Notes under the pieces: generated by a model
What the model was told of the DNA's origin: nothing
What the model saw: the letters and a program-made list of their open reading frames with translations, nothing else
Database searches by the model: none
Shown here: positions 9,654 through 19,588 of the stretch, one piece after another
Layout of the letters: every line of letters starts with the position of its first letter
How positions within the stretch are numbered: the stretch's first letter is position 1
Origin: Nitrospira sp.
GTDB taxonomy: Bacteria > Nitrospirota > Nitrospiria > Nitrospirales > Nitrospiraceae
Assembly (NCBI GenBank): GCA_020697375.1
Contig: JAJFBJ010000015.1
Coordinates: 12,671-76,670 of the forward strand
DNA: 64,000 nucleotides
Direction of reading: 5' to 3'
Program-made: the position numbers and the translations under genes

Positions 9654-10772
9654 TCATAGGACGCGACCACTCCTGCTGGTCTCATGGCGTCTCCTTATGA
9701 TGTCGTAGCATTCACGAACGATGGTCTCCGCCGCATCATTGCGCCGCATGTTTCCACTGTACCGGCTCATGGTCTGAAGCCGCTCTGGGTCGCGCACGAG
9801 GTCCGTAATGGTTCGAGCCAGGCCGGCGCCGGTCAACTCAGCTTGCGGTATCATCACCGCTGCTCCAGCACGGGCCATCACTTCCGCATTGCGCAGCTGG
9901 TGGTTGTAGATCGCCGTCGGAAGCGGAATCAGAATCGCCGGCTTTTCACAGGCCGCCAGCTCGGCAATCGTCATGGCCCCTGCGCGGGACACCACGAGAT
10001 CAGCCTGTTGCAAGGCCCGCGGCATGTCATATAAGAACGGTGTCACCTGCGCAGGCAGAGCGGCTTGCTCGTACGCGGCGGCGACACGCGCATGATCCGC
10101 CTCGCCCGTTTGATGCGTGATGGTCATGCCGTCCTTCATCACATCCAGCAGCGGCAGCGCTTCAATGACGGCGGAGTTGATGGCCTTCGCTCCCTGGCTG
10201 CCCCCGAAAATCAAGAGGTGCGGCTTGGCCCGTCCGGCTCCCTCGGAGTCCCGGCCGACCGCTTGCAGAAATGCCCGGCGAACCGGCGTTCCGACCATCC
10301 GCGTCTTGCGTCCGTCAAAATATTGCCTGGTCGAGTCGAATGCCAGGAAAACCCGCTGCACGAAAGGCGCGATGGATTTATTGGCCATGCCCGGATAGGC
10401 GTTCGGCTCGAGAATGACAGCGGGAATTCGTCGCAGAAACGCTGCCATGAGCATCGCCGGACTGGTATAGCCGCCCACGCCGAATACGAGATCAGCTCCA
10501 TGCGTCTTCAGAATCTTCAGCGATTGCCAGAGACTCACCGGCAGGGTTACCAGCGCCTTCACGATCTCAACGGGACTCTTGCCCATGATTGGATTGGCGG
10601 CGATACACTGTAATGGAAATCCCTCGTGCTCCAATACCCTGCGCTCGATTCCCCGCGTCGTGCCGACGAACAGGATGCGCGTGGCGGCATCCCGCTCTAC
10701 AAACTCCCGCGCCACGGCAATGGCCGGATACAGATGACCACCCGTGCCGCCTGCTGCAATCACAATGTTCAT
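9654..10772 (-). CDS. murG: UDP-GlcNAc--undecaprenyl-PP-MurNAc-pentapeptide GlcNAc transferase
   Basis: GT28 glycosyltransferase converting lipid I to lipid II at the inner face of the membrane. The start MNIVIAAGGTGGHLYPA contains the glycine-rich loop of the family, followed by VGGYTSPAMLMAAFL and the donor-site block ILIPLPTAIYNHQLRNAE. The ATG at 10772 overlaps the ftsW stop by 4 bases. A much longer reading frame upstream is only a shadow of ftsW. 372 residues. Confidence 0.97.
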   Translation of the reverse strand: MNIVIAAGGTGGHLYPAIAVAREFVERDAATRILFVGTTRGIERRVLEHEGFPLQCIAANPIMGKSPVEIVKALVTLPVSLWQSLKILKTHGADLVFGVGGYTSPAMLMAAFLRRIPAVILEPNAYPGMANKSIAPFVQRVFLAFDSTRQYFDGRKTRMVGTPVRRAFLQAVGRDSEGAGRAKPHLLIFGGSQGAKAINSAVIEALPLLDVMKDGMTITHQTGEADHARVAAAYEQAALPAQVTPFLYDMPRALQQADLVVSRAGAMTIAELAACEKPAILIPLPTAIYNHQLRNAEVMARAGAAVMIPQAELTGAGLARTITDLVRDPERLQTMSRYSGNMRRNDAAETIVRECYDIIRRRHETSRSGRVL

Positions 10773-11977
10773 TCCGTGACCATTCCGCGCTTCCTCGCAG
10801 CGCGCTGCCCGCCGCTTTCTCTCCCGGCCTGCCGGTCGCGTGAGATGCTCAATAAGATTCCCGCGCCGAACAAATTGGCGACCAATGAGGATCCCCCGTA
10901 ACTGACGAACGGCAGCGTCAGTCCTTTGGTAGGCAACAGACCGGTGACCACTCCGGCATTGACCAGCGCCTGCATGCCGATGAGCATCGTGATGCCCATC
11001 CCCAGATGCCGCCCGAACAAATTGCGTGCCCGTCCGGCGATTTGAAAACCCTTGAGCACGAGCAGTCCGAACAGCAAGACGACTGCCATGCTGCCGGCCA
11101 GCCCCAGCTCTTCTCCCACCAAGGCCAGCACGAAATCGGTATGCGCTTCGGGCAGAAAGAACAACTTCTGCTTTCCCTCGCCCAGCCCTACTCCGAACGA
11201 TCCTCCGCTGCCGAAGGCCAAAAACGATTGTGTGATCTGAAAGCCTGCGCCGGATGGATCCTTCGTGGGATCCAGAAACATCAGAAACCGTTTCCATCGG
11301 TAGCTCGACCCAAATATCAACCCAGCGACGGCGAACAGGGCACAGAGCGACAACAACCCGAGATGCTTGATGCGCGCGCCCGCCAGGAACAACAGCGTCA
11401 CGATGACCAGTCCCATGACCACGACCGTTCCAAGATCCGGCTCCAGGAGCACCAGCCCGCTGAGCGAGGCAAGAATGATCAACGGCGGCAACAGACCACG
11501 GGCAAACTGAGTGAGCTGATCCTGCTTCTTGCTGACATAGGCCGCCACATATATCACGGCCACGAATTTGGTGATTTCGGCCGGTTGTATGTTGATCGGA
11601 CCGACATGCAGCCACCGCCGAGCCCCCTTGGCTGCGCTGCCGAGAGACGGCACGAGCACCAGTACCAGCAGTACGGTCGTCAGAAGCAGCATCGGGATTG
11701 CCAGCTTTTTCCAGATGACATAGTCGATCTTCGACACGATATGCATCACGAGGAGGCCGGCGCCCAACCACGCCAGTTGACGCTTGAGAAAATACCAGGG
11801 ATCGTGAAACCGGTTCCCCGCCACAACCGCGCTGGCGCTGAACACCATCACCACCCCCACCAGAGCAAGAATGAGCGTGATCGCCAGTAACGCAGGATCT
11901 ACCGGCACGCGCTTGGCTGTCCGCTGTGGCAAAGGTGACCAGGGTAGCATCATGGTCCCGAGGGCTTTGTGTCCCAT
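10769..11977 (-). CDS. ftsW: SEDS peptidoglycan glycosyltransferase FtsW
   Basis: Polytopic membrane protein (about ten hydrophobic segments, 402 residues) of the SEDS family. It polymerises septal peptidoglycan together with FtsI. Characteristic blocks are the WLHVGPINIQPAEITKF region, QSFLAFGSGGSFGVGLGEG, FFLPEAHTDFVLALVGEE and the C-terminal GLTLPFVSYGGSSL. A MMLP start at 11953/11950 is possible instead of 11977. It lies between murD and murG as expected. Confidence 0.96.
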   Translation of the reverse strand: MGHKALGTMMLPWSPLPQRTAKRVPVDPALLAITLILALVGVVMVFSASAVVAGNRFHDPWYFLKRQLAWLGAGLLVMHIVSKIDYVIWKKLAIPMLLLTTVLLVLVLVPSLGSAAKGARRWLHVGPINIQPAEITKFVAVIYVAAYVSKKQDQLTQFARGLLPPLIILASLSGLVLLEPDLGTVVVMGLVIVTLLFLAGARIKHLGLLSLCALFAVAGLIFGSSYRWKRFLMFLDPTKDPSGAGFQITQSFLAFGSGGSFGVGLGEGKQKLFFLPEAHTDFVLALVGEELGLAGSMAVVLLFGLLVLKGFQIAGRARNLFGRHLGMGITMLIGMQALVNAGVVTGLLPTKGLTLPFVSYGGSSLVANLFGAGILLSISRDRQAGRESGGQRAARKRGMVTE

Positions 11978-12012
11978 CGCTCAGCTCTCGTTCCTTCCAC
12001 ATACTTCCGTCT

Positions 12013-13413
12013 TCACGCCGGCAGTGCCTGCACCAGAGCCTTGAATTGCCGGCCCCGGTCTTGATAATCGGCGAACATGTCGAAACTGGCGCAGGCCGGC
12101 GAGAGCAGCACGACCTCACCGGGCTGCGCCTCTTGCGCAGAGAGTTCTACGGCGTCGCGGAGCGTCGCTACGAGACGACAGCGGTCGAAATCCCCCATGG
12201 CAGCTTGGATACGGCCGGCCGCCTCGCCGATCAGGATGAGTCCCTTCACCCGTTCCCGTATTAGCTTTTCCAAGCGGGAAAAATCCCCCCCTTTGTCGCG
12301 TCCGCCGGCGATCAACCACAAAGGTTGCTCGATACCTTCCAAGGCCTTCATGACCGCATCCACATTCGTGCCTTTGGAGTCGTTCACAAAACGGACGCCG
12401 CGGCGCTCGCGGACGACTTCAAGGGCATGTTCCAGGCCGGGAAATGCATGCAGCACCGTGCGAATCGCGTCGATCGAACAGCCGCACAGCAAGCCGTAAG
12501 TGACCGCTGCCATCACGTTCTCGACGTTATGCAGGCCGATCAACCGCATGTCGTTCCGGCGACAAATCTCTTCCCGTTGTCCCCTGACCGTCGTCACGAT
12601 CCGGTCGCCTTCGAGCACGGTGGCTCCCGTCACGCCGGGGACCACAAGCCCGCTACGGCTGAATCCCAGGACGGTTGCCTTCGTACGGTGGACCAATGCG
12701 GCCACGCGCGAATCATCCAGGTTGAATAGAGAATAGTCGCCGACCGTTTGATTCTTGAAAATCCCGGCTTTCGCCGCCACATAATCGTCCACCGAAGCAT
12801 AGCGATCCATGTGGTCCAGCGTCACGTTGAGCATCGCAGCGATCCAGGGGTGAAACTGCTCGATCGTTTCGAGCTGAAAGCTGGATACTTCCAAGACCAC
12901 ATAATCATAGGGCGCGGCGCTCCCGGCCTTCGCCTGAAAGCAAGCGAGAGCCGCTTCACTGGCGGCCGTTCCCAGATTGCCACCGACGAAGGCGCGTTTT
13001 CCGCTCTCCTGCAAAAATTTGCCGATCAACGTGACGGTGGTGCTTTTTCCATTGGTCCCGGTCACGGCCACGATGGGTGCCGTCAAAAAGCGCGAGGCCA
13101 ATTCCAATTCTCCGAGTACCCGGACCCCTCGGGCGCGCACGCGATTGAGAGCATCCAGCCGAGTCGGCACGCCGGGACTGATCACGACGAGGTCGGCCCC
13201 TTCCAGTGCCGATTCGTACTGCTCGCCCACGCGTACCGCGACATCCGTCTGCTCCAGCTGCTGCAGCACGGCGGTCAATTCCCGGGGGTTCTTCTGATCG
13301 GCCACGGTCACGCGCGCACCCAGTTGATTCAGCAGCCGCGCAGCCGCCACCCCGCTTCTCGCCAACCCGACGACTGTGACGTGCAAATCCTTCACGTTCA
13401 CCGGTATCACCAC
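12013..13413 (-). CDS. murD: UDP-N-acetylmuramoylalanine--D-glutamate ligase
   Basis: Adds D-Glu to UDP-MurNAc-L-Ala. The N-terminal motif [17 protein letters not shown] is the MurD UDP-binding loop, and the P-loop reads [20 protein letters not shown]. The central [17 protein letters not shown] and the [11 protein letters not shown] and [13 protein letters not shown] blocks are MurD-specific. There is no ATG near the expected N-terminus. Candidate GTG starts lie at 13413, 13410, 13401 and 13395. The first overlaps the mraY TAG stop, so coupling at the junction is likely. The longer ATG-started reading to 13500 is mostly mraY shadow. Confidence 0.94.
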   Translation of the reverse strand: MVIPVNVKDLHVTVVGLARSGVAAARLLNQLGARVTVADQKNPRELTAVLQQLEQTDVAVRVGEQYESALEGADLVVISPGVPTRLDALNRVRARGVRVLGELELASRFLTAPIVAVTGTNGKSTTVTLIGKFLQESGKRAFVGGNLGTAASEAALACFQAKAGSAAPYDYVVLEVSSFQLETIEQFHPWIAAMLNVTLDHMDRYASVDDYVAAKAGIFKNQTVGDYSLFNLDDSRVAALVHRTKATVLGFSRSGLVVPGVTGATVLEGDRIVTTVRGQREEICRRNDMRLIGLHNVENVMAAVTYGLLCGCSIDAIRTVLHAFPGLEHALEVVRERRGVRFVNDSKGTNVDAVMKALEGIEQPLWLIAGGRDKGGDFSRLEKLIRERVKGLILIGEAAGRIQAAMGDFDRCRLVATLRDAVELSAQEAQPGEVVLLSPACASFDMFADYQDRGRQFKALVQALPA

Positions 13414-14489
13414 TACCGAAGTTTCAGCGTGCTCAAACTGAGCAGCGCCAGCAAAATGGCAATGATCCAGAGACGCACGACGACTTTCGGCTCGTCCCAC
13501 CCTTTCATTTCAAAATGATGGTGGATGGGGGCCATATCGAAGATGCGTTTCCCCCGAAGCTTATAGGATCCGACCTGTAAGATTACCGACAACGCTTCGA
13601 TGACAAACACTCCGCCGACCAGAAGCAACAGGAGTTCGTGCTTGCTGATCACGGCCACCGTCCCCAGCGCTGCGCCCAAAGGGAGTGATCCGACGTCGCC
13701 CATGAAGACGGATGCCGGATAGGTATTGAACCAGAGAAACCCCAGACTCGATCCAAGTATGGCCCCGGTAAAGATGGCGATTTCTCCGGCGCCCTCAATG
13801 TAGGGAATAAGCAAGTATTCCGCCATGACGCGGTTCCCGGTCACGTAGGCGACGATCGTATAGGCCAGGGCGGCGATCATGACTGGTCCGATTGCCAGCC
13901 CGTCGAGCCCGTCTGTCAGATTGACCGCGTTGGAACTGCCCACGATGACGAGGATGACGAAGAGGATGTAAAACCAGCCCAGATCAGGCGTGAAGAATTT
14001 GAAAAAGGGGACGCTGAGTTTCGTCGTATAGCTGGGCAGCGAATAGAGGAAGACACCGATCGTCAGCGCCACGAGAATTTGAAAGGTAAACTTTTGCGCC
14101 GCGGACAAACCCCGCGATTGCCGCTTGATGAACTTGAAGTAATCGTCGACGAATCCCACGGCCCCGAAACCCACCGTCGCCAGCACCACCAGCCACACAT
14201 AGCGATTGGTCATATCCGCCCACAGCAACGTGGAGAGTATGACAGCAAAGATAATGAGAATACCGCCCATGGTCGGAGTCCCGCTTTTGGCCAGGTGCCG
14301 CTTCGGCCCGTCGTCTCGAATCTGCTGTCCGAGCTTGATTTCCTGCAGCTTCCTGATGACCCAGGGAGCCATCACGAAGGCGATCAAAAACGCCGTGACC
14401 GCCGCATAGATGATCCGGAAACTTTGATAACGAAAGACGTTCAGAAACGAAAACTGCGTGTGCAGGGGGTACAACCAGTTGTACAGCAT
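13413..14489 (-). CDS. mraY: Phospho-N-acetylmuramoyl-pentapeptide transferase
   Basis: Integral membrane enzyme that makes lipid I from UDP-MurNAc-pentapeptide and undecaprenyl phosphate. Its 358 residues and roughly ten helices are typical. Diagnostic blocks are KSGTPTMGG near residue 70, FVDDYFKF with the catalytic aspartates, [13 protein letters not shown], and the C-terminal APIHHHFE histidine motif. It is followed directly by murD, with the stop codon overlapping the likely GTG start. Confidence 0.98.
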   Translation of the reverse strand: MLYNWLYPLHTQFSFLNVFRYQSFRIIYAAVTAFLIAFVMAPWVIRKLQEIKLGQQIRDDGPKRHLAKSGTPTMGGILIIFAVILSTLLWADMTNRYVWLVVLATVGFGAVGFVDDYFKFIKRQSRGLSAAQKFTFQILVALTIGVFLYSLPSYTTKLSVPFFKFFTPDLGWFYILFVILVIVGSSNAVNLTDGLDGLAIGPVMIAALAYTIVAYVTGNRVMAEYLLIPYIEGAGEIAIFTGAILGSSLGFLWFNTYPASVFMGDVGSLPLGAALGTVAVISKHELLLLLVGGVFVIEALSVILQVGSYKLRGKRIFDMAPIHHHFEMKGWDEPKVVVRLWIIAILLALLSLSTLKLR

Positions 14490-14551
14490 CCTATGGCATC
14501 TTTATCCGCCCTGGTCGGCGGGCGCTAGAGGTTCCTTGTCCGTCTCTCCGG

Positions 14552-16015
14552 TCAGCAGGCTTTCTTTGCGATCCGCCGCATGCCGGTCAATGCCTCCACA
14601 ACCTGTTCCATGCGCATGCCTCGCGAAGCCTTCACCAGCACGACATCACCCTGTCTTACCATCGAGACCAGGGCGGCTCCAGCGGCCGCAGAATCCGGAC
14701 ATTCCATGATGCTATCCGGCGCCATTCCGGCCTCCCTGGCCCCTTCGGCACACTCACGTCCCAACGGACCGCAAGCCAGCAGACATCCGATGTCTTGTCC
14801 GGCGAGGAACGCTCCCGTTTCTCGATGCATCCGCTTGCTATCCGTACCCAATTCCAGCATGTCGCCCAGCACCGCGATCGAGCGTTTCCCTTGACCGATC
14901 TCTCCCAAAAGCTGAATGGCGGCCTTCATCGAAGCCGGATTGGCATTGTAGCAATCATTGATCAATCGCACGCCGTGAACCGTACTGATTTGCGACCGCA
15001 TGGCGGCGGGGCGAAATTTGGACAACCCTTCCATGATGGCCGTCCCCGACAGGCCCAGGACAGACCCCACTGCCGCAGCCGCGAGGGCATTGCTGACATT
15101 GTGCAGGCCTTGCGTGCGGATGCGGACTTCGAACCTGCGACTCTTACCCGGCAACACCAGACCGAACAAAGTGCCGCCCCTTTCGTCGGTGCGGATGCTA
15201 ACGGCGCGGACATCCGCCTTCGGCGAGAGGCCGAATGCCACCACGCGGCATTGCGCCCGAGCCGCTAGATACTCGAAGTACTCATCGTCGGCGTTCAACA
15301 ACAGGGCGCCGTCCTGAGGCAGATGATTGAGCAATTCGGCTTTGGCCTGCGCGGATCCTTCCATGCTGCCGAAAAATTCCAAATGGTCCGGACCGATATT
15401 GGTAATGACGCCGATGGTCGGTTTAGCGATTTCGCACAACTTGGTCGTTTGTCCCTGTTGATCCACGCCCATTTCAATGACGGCGGACTGATGTCGCGGC
15501 GTGAGATGAAACAGAGTCTGCGGGACGCCGATGCGATTATTGAGATTGCCCTCGGTTTTGAGCGTCTTCCAGCGCTGCGCCACCACCTGCGCCACCATTT
15601 CTTTGCTGGTGGTCTTGCCGTTGCTTCCCGTGATCGCGATCACCGGAATGGCAAAACGGGTTCGATAGTGCGCCGCTAAACGCTGATAGGCGTCGATCGT
15701 ATCCCGCACGGCGAGGATCATCGGCGATTCCGGAGATTTCGGCAGCGGCGGCAGACGAGCGTCCTCCTGCACGATGACACAGGCGGCTCCCTGAGTAAGG
15801 GCCTTGGGCACGAACGCATGACCATCGAATCGATCGCCCTGGAAGGCGAAGAAGAGATCCCCTTTCCGCACCAGGCGCGAATCGGTCATCACGCGTCGGA
15901 TCCCTTGTCTCGCATGGTGCGGGGACAAGCCTGCCGGCAGTTTGGCGCTCAAGACTTCGCAAATCTCCTCCACCGTAAAAAGCGCCATCATTCCACGGCT
16001 CCCAGACTCCCGCAT
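14552..16015 (-). CDS. murF: UDP-N-acetylmuramoyl-tripeptide--D-alanyl-D-alanine ligase
   Basis: Adds D-Ala-D-Ala to complete the pentapeptide precursor. Motifs include the P-loop VIAITGSNGKTTSKEMVAQV, GVITNIGPDHLEFFGS, INDCYNANPASMKAA and the C-terminal VLVKASRGMRMEQVV. Two starts are plausible. The ATG at 16015 is preceded by GAGGA, and the MM pair at 15991/15988 is preceded by GGGAG. Length is about 480 residues either way. It sits 12 bases after murE. Confidence 0.96.
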   Translation of the reverse strand: MRESGSRGMMALFTVEEICEVLSAKLPAGLSPHHARQGIRRVMTDSRLVRKGDLFFAFQGDRFDGHAFVPKALTQGAACVIVQEDARLPPLPKSPESPMILAVRDTIDAYQRLAAHYRTRFAIPVIAITGSNGKTTSKEMVAQVVAQRWKTLKTEGNLNNRIGVPQTLFHLTPRHQSAVIEMGVDQQGQTTKLCEIAKPTIGVITNIGPDHLEFFGSMEGSAQAKAELLNHLPQDGALLLNADDEYFEYLAARAQCRVVAFGLSPKADVRAVSIRTDERGGTLFGLVLPGKSRRFEVRIRTQGLHNVSNALAAAAVGSVLGLSGTAIMEGLSKFRPAAMRSQISTVHGVRLINDCYNANPASMKAAIQLLGEIGQGKRSIAVLGDMLELGTDSKRMHRETGAFLAGQDIGCLLACGPLGRECAEGAREAGMAPDSIMECPDSAAAGAALVSMVRQGDVVLVKASRGMRMEQVVEALTGMRRIAKKAC

Positions 16016-16027
16016 GCGCTTCCTCGC

Positions 16028-17536
16028 TTAGGCACCGCCCCTGAGTGCACAAATCGCTTCGCGCGCCACTTCCCGATCGTCAAAGTGATGTTTCGTGGTC
16101 CCCAGAATCTGATAGTCCTCGTGCCCCTTGCCGGCAATCAGCACCATATCTCCGGCTTTTGCCTCATGCATCGCCGCCTCGATGGCAGCCCGGCGATCGG
16201 CGATCATGCGGTACTGCACATGGGATCGGCTACGAAGCGCCTCTTTCACCCCCTCTTCGACTTCGCGGAGAATGGAAAGAGGATCTTCGGTGCGCGGGTT
16301 GTCCGAGGTCAGCATCACCACGTCGCTATACTCAACGGCTGCCCGGCCCATTTTCGGACGTTTGGTCCGGTCGCGATCGCCGCCGCAGCCGAACACGGTA
16401 ATGATGCGTCCGGTGCGAAGCGCCTGGGCTGCAGTCAGCAACCGGACCAATGCGTCTTCGGTATGCGCATAGTCCACCACGACCGTGAAGTTTTGACCGG
16501 CCTCCACGCGTTCGAACCGCCCCGGCACATTGGAGACCGTTCCGACCGCGGATGCAACCTGGTCGAGCGTCATTCCTTCATGCAGTACCACGCCGATAGC
16601 GGCCAAGAGATTATAGACATTGTGTTCGCCGACCAACCGACTTTGTATGGCGCAGCTCCCGGCCGGGCTACGTAGCGTGAGTCGAATACCGGCCGGTGAC
16701 AGCGCCACGTTCTCCGCATACAGATCGGCCTGCGGTCCCAGGCCGTAGGTCCATGCCGGCACCTCGCAGAGGTCATGAATGCGCGCGCCCCGGGGATCAT
16801 CAAGATTGATGATCGCCCGTTTGCGCTCCTTGCGAGCCCCCGATCGCCCGAGCTCGACAAAGAGTTTGAGCTTCGCCTGGAAGTACCGCTCCATATCGAC
16901 ATGAAAATCGAGATGGTCCTGGGTCAGGTTCGTAAACACCGCGACATCGAATTCGGAGCCGGCGGTCCGATCCAGGGCCAGCGCATGGGACGACACTTCC
17001 ATTACCGCCGTATCCATGCCGGCCTCAACCATCCGCGCAAAAAGCCTCTGAAGTTCCAATGCTCCCGGGGTCGTGTGAGAAGCCGGGATGGATTCCCTGC
17101 CCACGAGGTAGGCGACTGTACCGATAAGTCCGACCTGTCTGTTTGCTGCCTCAAGCAGGCTTTTCACGATGTAGGTCGTGGTTGTTTTCCCATTCGTACC
17201 CGTCACGCCGATCATCCGTAGCCCAGCTGATGGGTCGCGGTAGAACCGGCTGCCGAGGAGACCCAACGCAACGCGCGAATCCTGAACGCGAACCGAAGGA
17301 ATCGATCCGGCCGCGACGCCGCTCTGCACGACGACGGCCGCCGCTCCCGCGGCCACCACGCGATCCAGAAACGCATGCCCATCGACCTGCTCTCCCTTCA
17401 CTGCCACGAAGAGAGAACCGGGCTCGACCTTTCTGGAATCATCGGTCAGGCCGGTAATGAGCACGCGCTGGTCTCCAATCCGTTCCAGCACTTCAAGGGG
17501 CCCCTGAATGTCGGTGATCAGTTCATCGAGCGTCAT
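16028..17536 (-). CDS. murE: UDP-N-acetylmuramoyl-tripeptide synthetase (meso-Dap type)
   Basis: Adds the third amino acid of the stem peptide. The P-loop reads IGVTGTNGKTTTTYIVKSL, followed by HTTPGALELQRLFARM and EVSSHALALDRTAG. The DNPR motif near residue 400 (TSDNPRTEDPL) is the signature for meso-diaminopimelate rather than lysine selection. The ATG at 17536 begins MTLDELITDIQGP and lies one base after the ftsI stop, giving 502 residues. The extension to 17641 is ftsI shadow. Confidence 0.97.
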   Translation of the reverse strand: MTLDELITDIQGPLEVLERIGDQRVLITGLTDDSRKVEPGSLFVAVKGEQVDGHAFLDRVVAAGAAAVVVQSGVAAGSIPSVRVQDSRVALGLLGSRFYRDPSAGLRMIGVTGTNGKTTTTYIVKSLLEAANRQVGLIGTVAYLVGRESIPASHTTPGALELQRLFARMVEAGMDTAVMEVSSHALALDRTAGSEFDVAVFTNLTQDHLDFHVDMERYFQAKLKLFVELGRSGARKERKRAIINLDDPRGARIHDLCEVPAWTYGLGPQADLYAENVALSPAGIRLTLRSPAGSCAIQSRLVGEHNVYNLLAAIGVVLHEGMTLDQVASAVGTVSNVPGRFERVEAGQNFTVVVDYAHTEDALVRLLTAAQALRTGRIITVFGCGGDRDRTKRPKMGRAAVEYSDVVMLTSDNPRTEDPLSILREVEEGVKEALRSRSHVQYRMIADRRAAIEAAMHEAKAGDMVLIAGKGHEDYQILGTTKHHFDDREVAREAICALRGGA

Positions 17537-17537
17537 G

Positions 17538-19256
17538 TCAGGATTTAAGGTTCGCCATCGCGAGCTTGATGGGATCATCCACCGCCACACCAAGATAATT
17601 GAGCACCTGCTCTCCGACACGGCGAAAGACCGGCGCGGCAACAGTGCCTCCCCAGGCCTCTCCTCGTGGCTCGTCGATCACTACGATCATCGCCAACCGC
17701 GGCTCCTCCGCCGGAACATACCCGAGAAAGGAACCGACGAGCAGTTGAGACGAATAGGCTCCGGTGCGAGGATCGACCTTTTGCGCCGTGCCTGTCTTGC
17801 CGGCCACGCGATAGCCTGGAATCGCCGCTTTCCCGCCTGTCCCGCCGGTGACGACTCCCTCCAGAAGAGTGGTCAAGGTCCGGGCTGTCTCGGCCGAGAT
17901 AACACGCCGCTTCGCTTGCGGCATGGTCTGCGCCACCAACTGACCCTTGGCGTTACGGATTTCGGAAACGAGATACGGCTTCATCAAAACGCCGCCATTG
18001 GCGATGGCTGACACGGCCGTGACCATCTGAAGCGGTGTCACGCCGATTTCCTGCCCCATCGAGATGGAGGCAAGGGAACGCTTTCCCCATTGGCGCGGAC
18101 CTCGCAACAATCCGGCCGTTTCGCCCGGCAAATCCACACCGGTCTTATCACCGAATCCAAATTCCTTGAGATAGTCGAAAACCCGCCACTCGCCCAGCGC
18201 CATGCCGACCTTGGCCGCGCCGATATTGCTCGACTTCTGAATCATCTGCGCGAAGGACATCCATCCTAATTTTTCATGGTCGTGAATGATCGTCCTGGCG
18301 ATCGGCAGCTGCCCGTTTTCGCCGTAAATCATGCTGTCGGGCCTCATCACCTTTTCCTCAAGCGCCGCCGCCGCAATGACGGCCTTCATCGTCGAGCCCG
18401 GCTCATAGGCATCCGTCAGCGCGCGATTGCGCCAGCGGTCGGGAGCCAACGCCGCGACCGCGTTAGGATCGAACCGCGGGCTGACGGCCATGGCCAGTAC
18501 CTCTCCGGTCCTGGGATCCATGACGATGATCGTACCGGACTTGGCATTGGATCGGCTCACCGCCTCATCCAGCTCTTTTTCAGCGATATACTGAATCACT
18601 TCGTCCACAGTCAGGGTCAGGCTGTGACCGGCCGCGGCCCCTTCTTCATTGAGTCCCCTTGGAAAGACCGCGCGTCCCAAGGCATCCCGCTGTAACACCA
18701 CAGCTCGTTTTTCGCCCCGCAGGTATTGCTCGTACCGCAGCTCTACCCCTTCCAGCCCGCGATCGTCCATCCCGGCGAATCCCAATACATGCGAGAGCAG
18801 CGGACCCTTCGGATAAAAGCGCCGCCCCTCCATAACCACCCCTACACCACCGAGGGAAAGCCGCTCGAGCCGTCGCCCCTGCTCCGGCTCAAGCTTTCTC
18901 GCCAGCCACACGAAATGTTTTTCCTGTTTCAGTTTTTTTTCGATTTCCGTCGCCTTCACATGCAAAATCGGCGAGAGGCTTCTCGCTGTCTGACCCGGAT
19001 TGTCAAGGGATGTCGGCACGCCGAATACGGAGGGCACGTCCATGTTCATGGCCAGCACCTTGCTGTTCCGATCATAGATCGTTCCACGCGCGCCTTCGAG
19101 GGTGATATTTTTCTGATGTTGTCGATCGGCCCTCAGCGTCAGGGCCTCGGCCTGCATGACCTGCAGATTCACCAAACGGACGAGGACCAGTATAAATGCA
19201 ATGACCAGCCCGCAAGCCACGACTCTACGGCGACCACGAAAGGGCATTGCGGCCAC
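17538..19256 (-). CDS. ftsI: Septal penicillin-binding protein 3
   Basis: Class B PBP transpeptidase of the divisome. A single N-terminal transmembrane helix at about residues 11-33 is followed by the pedestal domain with the RGTIYDRN motif near 57. The transpeptidase domain carries the active-site serine in STMK (288-291), the SSN triad at 342-344 and KTGT at 487-490. It ends at 572 residues without C-terminal PASTA repeats. It overlaps ftsL by one base and precedes murE by one base, so translation of the three is probably coupled. Confidence 0.97.
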   Translation of the reverse strand: MAAMPFRGRRRVVACGLVIAFILVLVRLVNLQVMQAEALTLRADRQHQKNITLEGARGTIYDRNSKVLAMNMDVPSVFGVPTSLDNPGQTARSLSPILHVKATEIEKKLKQEKHFVWLARKLEPEQGRRLERLSLGGVGVVMEGRRFYPKGPLLSHVLGFAGMDDRGLEGVELRYEQYLRGEKRAVVLQRDALGRAVFPRGLNEEGAAAGHSLTLTVDEVIQYIAEKELDEAVSRSNAKSGTIIVMDPRTGEVLAMAVSPRFDPNAVAALAPDRWRNRALTDAYEPGSTMKAVIAAAALEEKVMRPDSMIYGENGQLPIARTIIHDHEKLGWMSFAQMIQKSSNIGAAKVGMALGEWRVFDYLKEFGFGDKTGVDLPGETAGLLRGPRQWGKRSLASISMGQEIGVTPLQMVTAVSAIANGGVLMKPYLVSEIRNAKGQLVAQTMPQAKRRVISAETARTLTTLLEGVVTGGTGGKAAIPGYRVAGKTGTAQKVDPRTGAYSSQLLVGSFLGYVPAEEPRLAMIVVIDEPRGEAWGGTVAAPVFRRVGEQVLNYLGVAVDDPIKLAMANLKS

Positions 19257-19588
19257 TATCGCCCTCTCCGTGTCACCATATTTTTGGCGATCCGCATTTC
19301 GCCCTCCGCGACGATCGGATTCGCCGGCGCCTCCGGCTCGATATTAATGACGACGACCTGACCTTTTTCCGGTTGCATCATCCCCAGTTTGTCACCGGCC
19401 AAACGAGCGATCCGTTCTGGCGCCGTCAGAGTTGAGAGCTTCACGCGCAGCTCGTCGCGTTCGCGCTCAAGGGCCACCTTCTGAATCTTCAATCGCTCTA
19501 TGTGATAGCCGATACGGACAATGTCCACCCGCTCCCACACAAACAGTAATATCAGCGAGGTGACCGCGGCAAATGCGACGGCTTTCAT
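19256..19588 (-). CDS. ftsL: Cell division protein FtsL
   Basis: Small bitopic protein of about 110 residues. It has one transmembrane helix at about residues 5-20, a leucine/isoleucine heptad coiled coil (IGYHIERLKIQKVALERE region) and a short C-terminal ALIARLAGDKLGM-like segment typical of FtsL. The ATG at 19588 overlaps the rsmH stop by 4 bases and has GGAGA upstream. A start at 19657 inside rsmH is less likely. It bridges FtsQ and FtsI-FtsW. Assignment rests on topology and on position between rsmH and ftsI. Confidence 0.9.
   Translation of the reverse strand: MKAVAFAAVTSLILLFVWERVDIVRIGYHIERLKIQKVALERERDELRVKLSTLTAPERIARLAGDKLGMMQPEKGQVVVINIEPEAPANPIVAEGEMRIAKNMVTRRGR

Noticed and set aside
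10773..12119. A very long minus-strand reading frame continuing upstream of murG
   Set aside because: It is the shadow of ftsW and murD. MurG clearly begins at the MNIVIAAGGTGG methionine at 10772, overlapping the ftsW stop.
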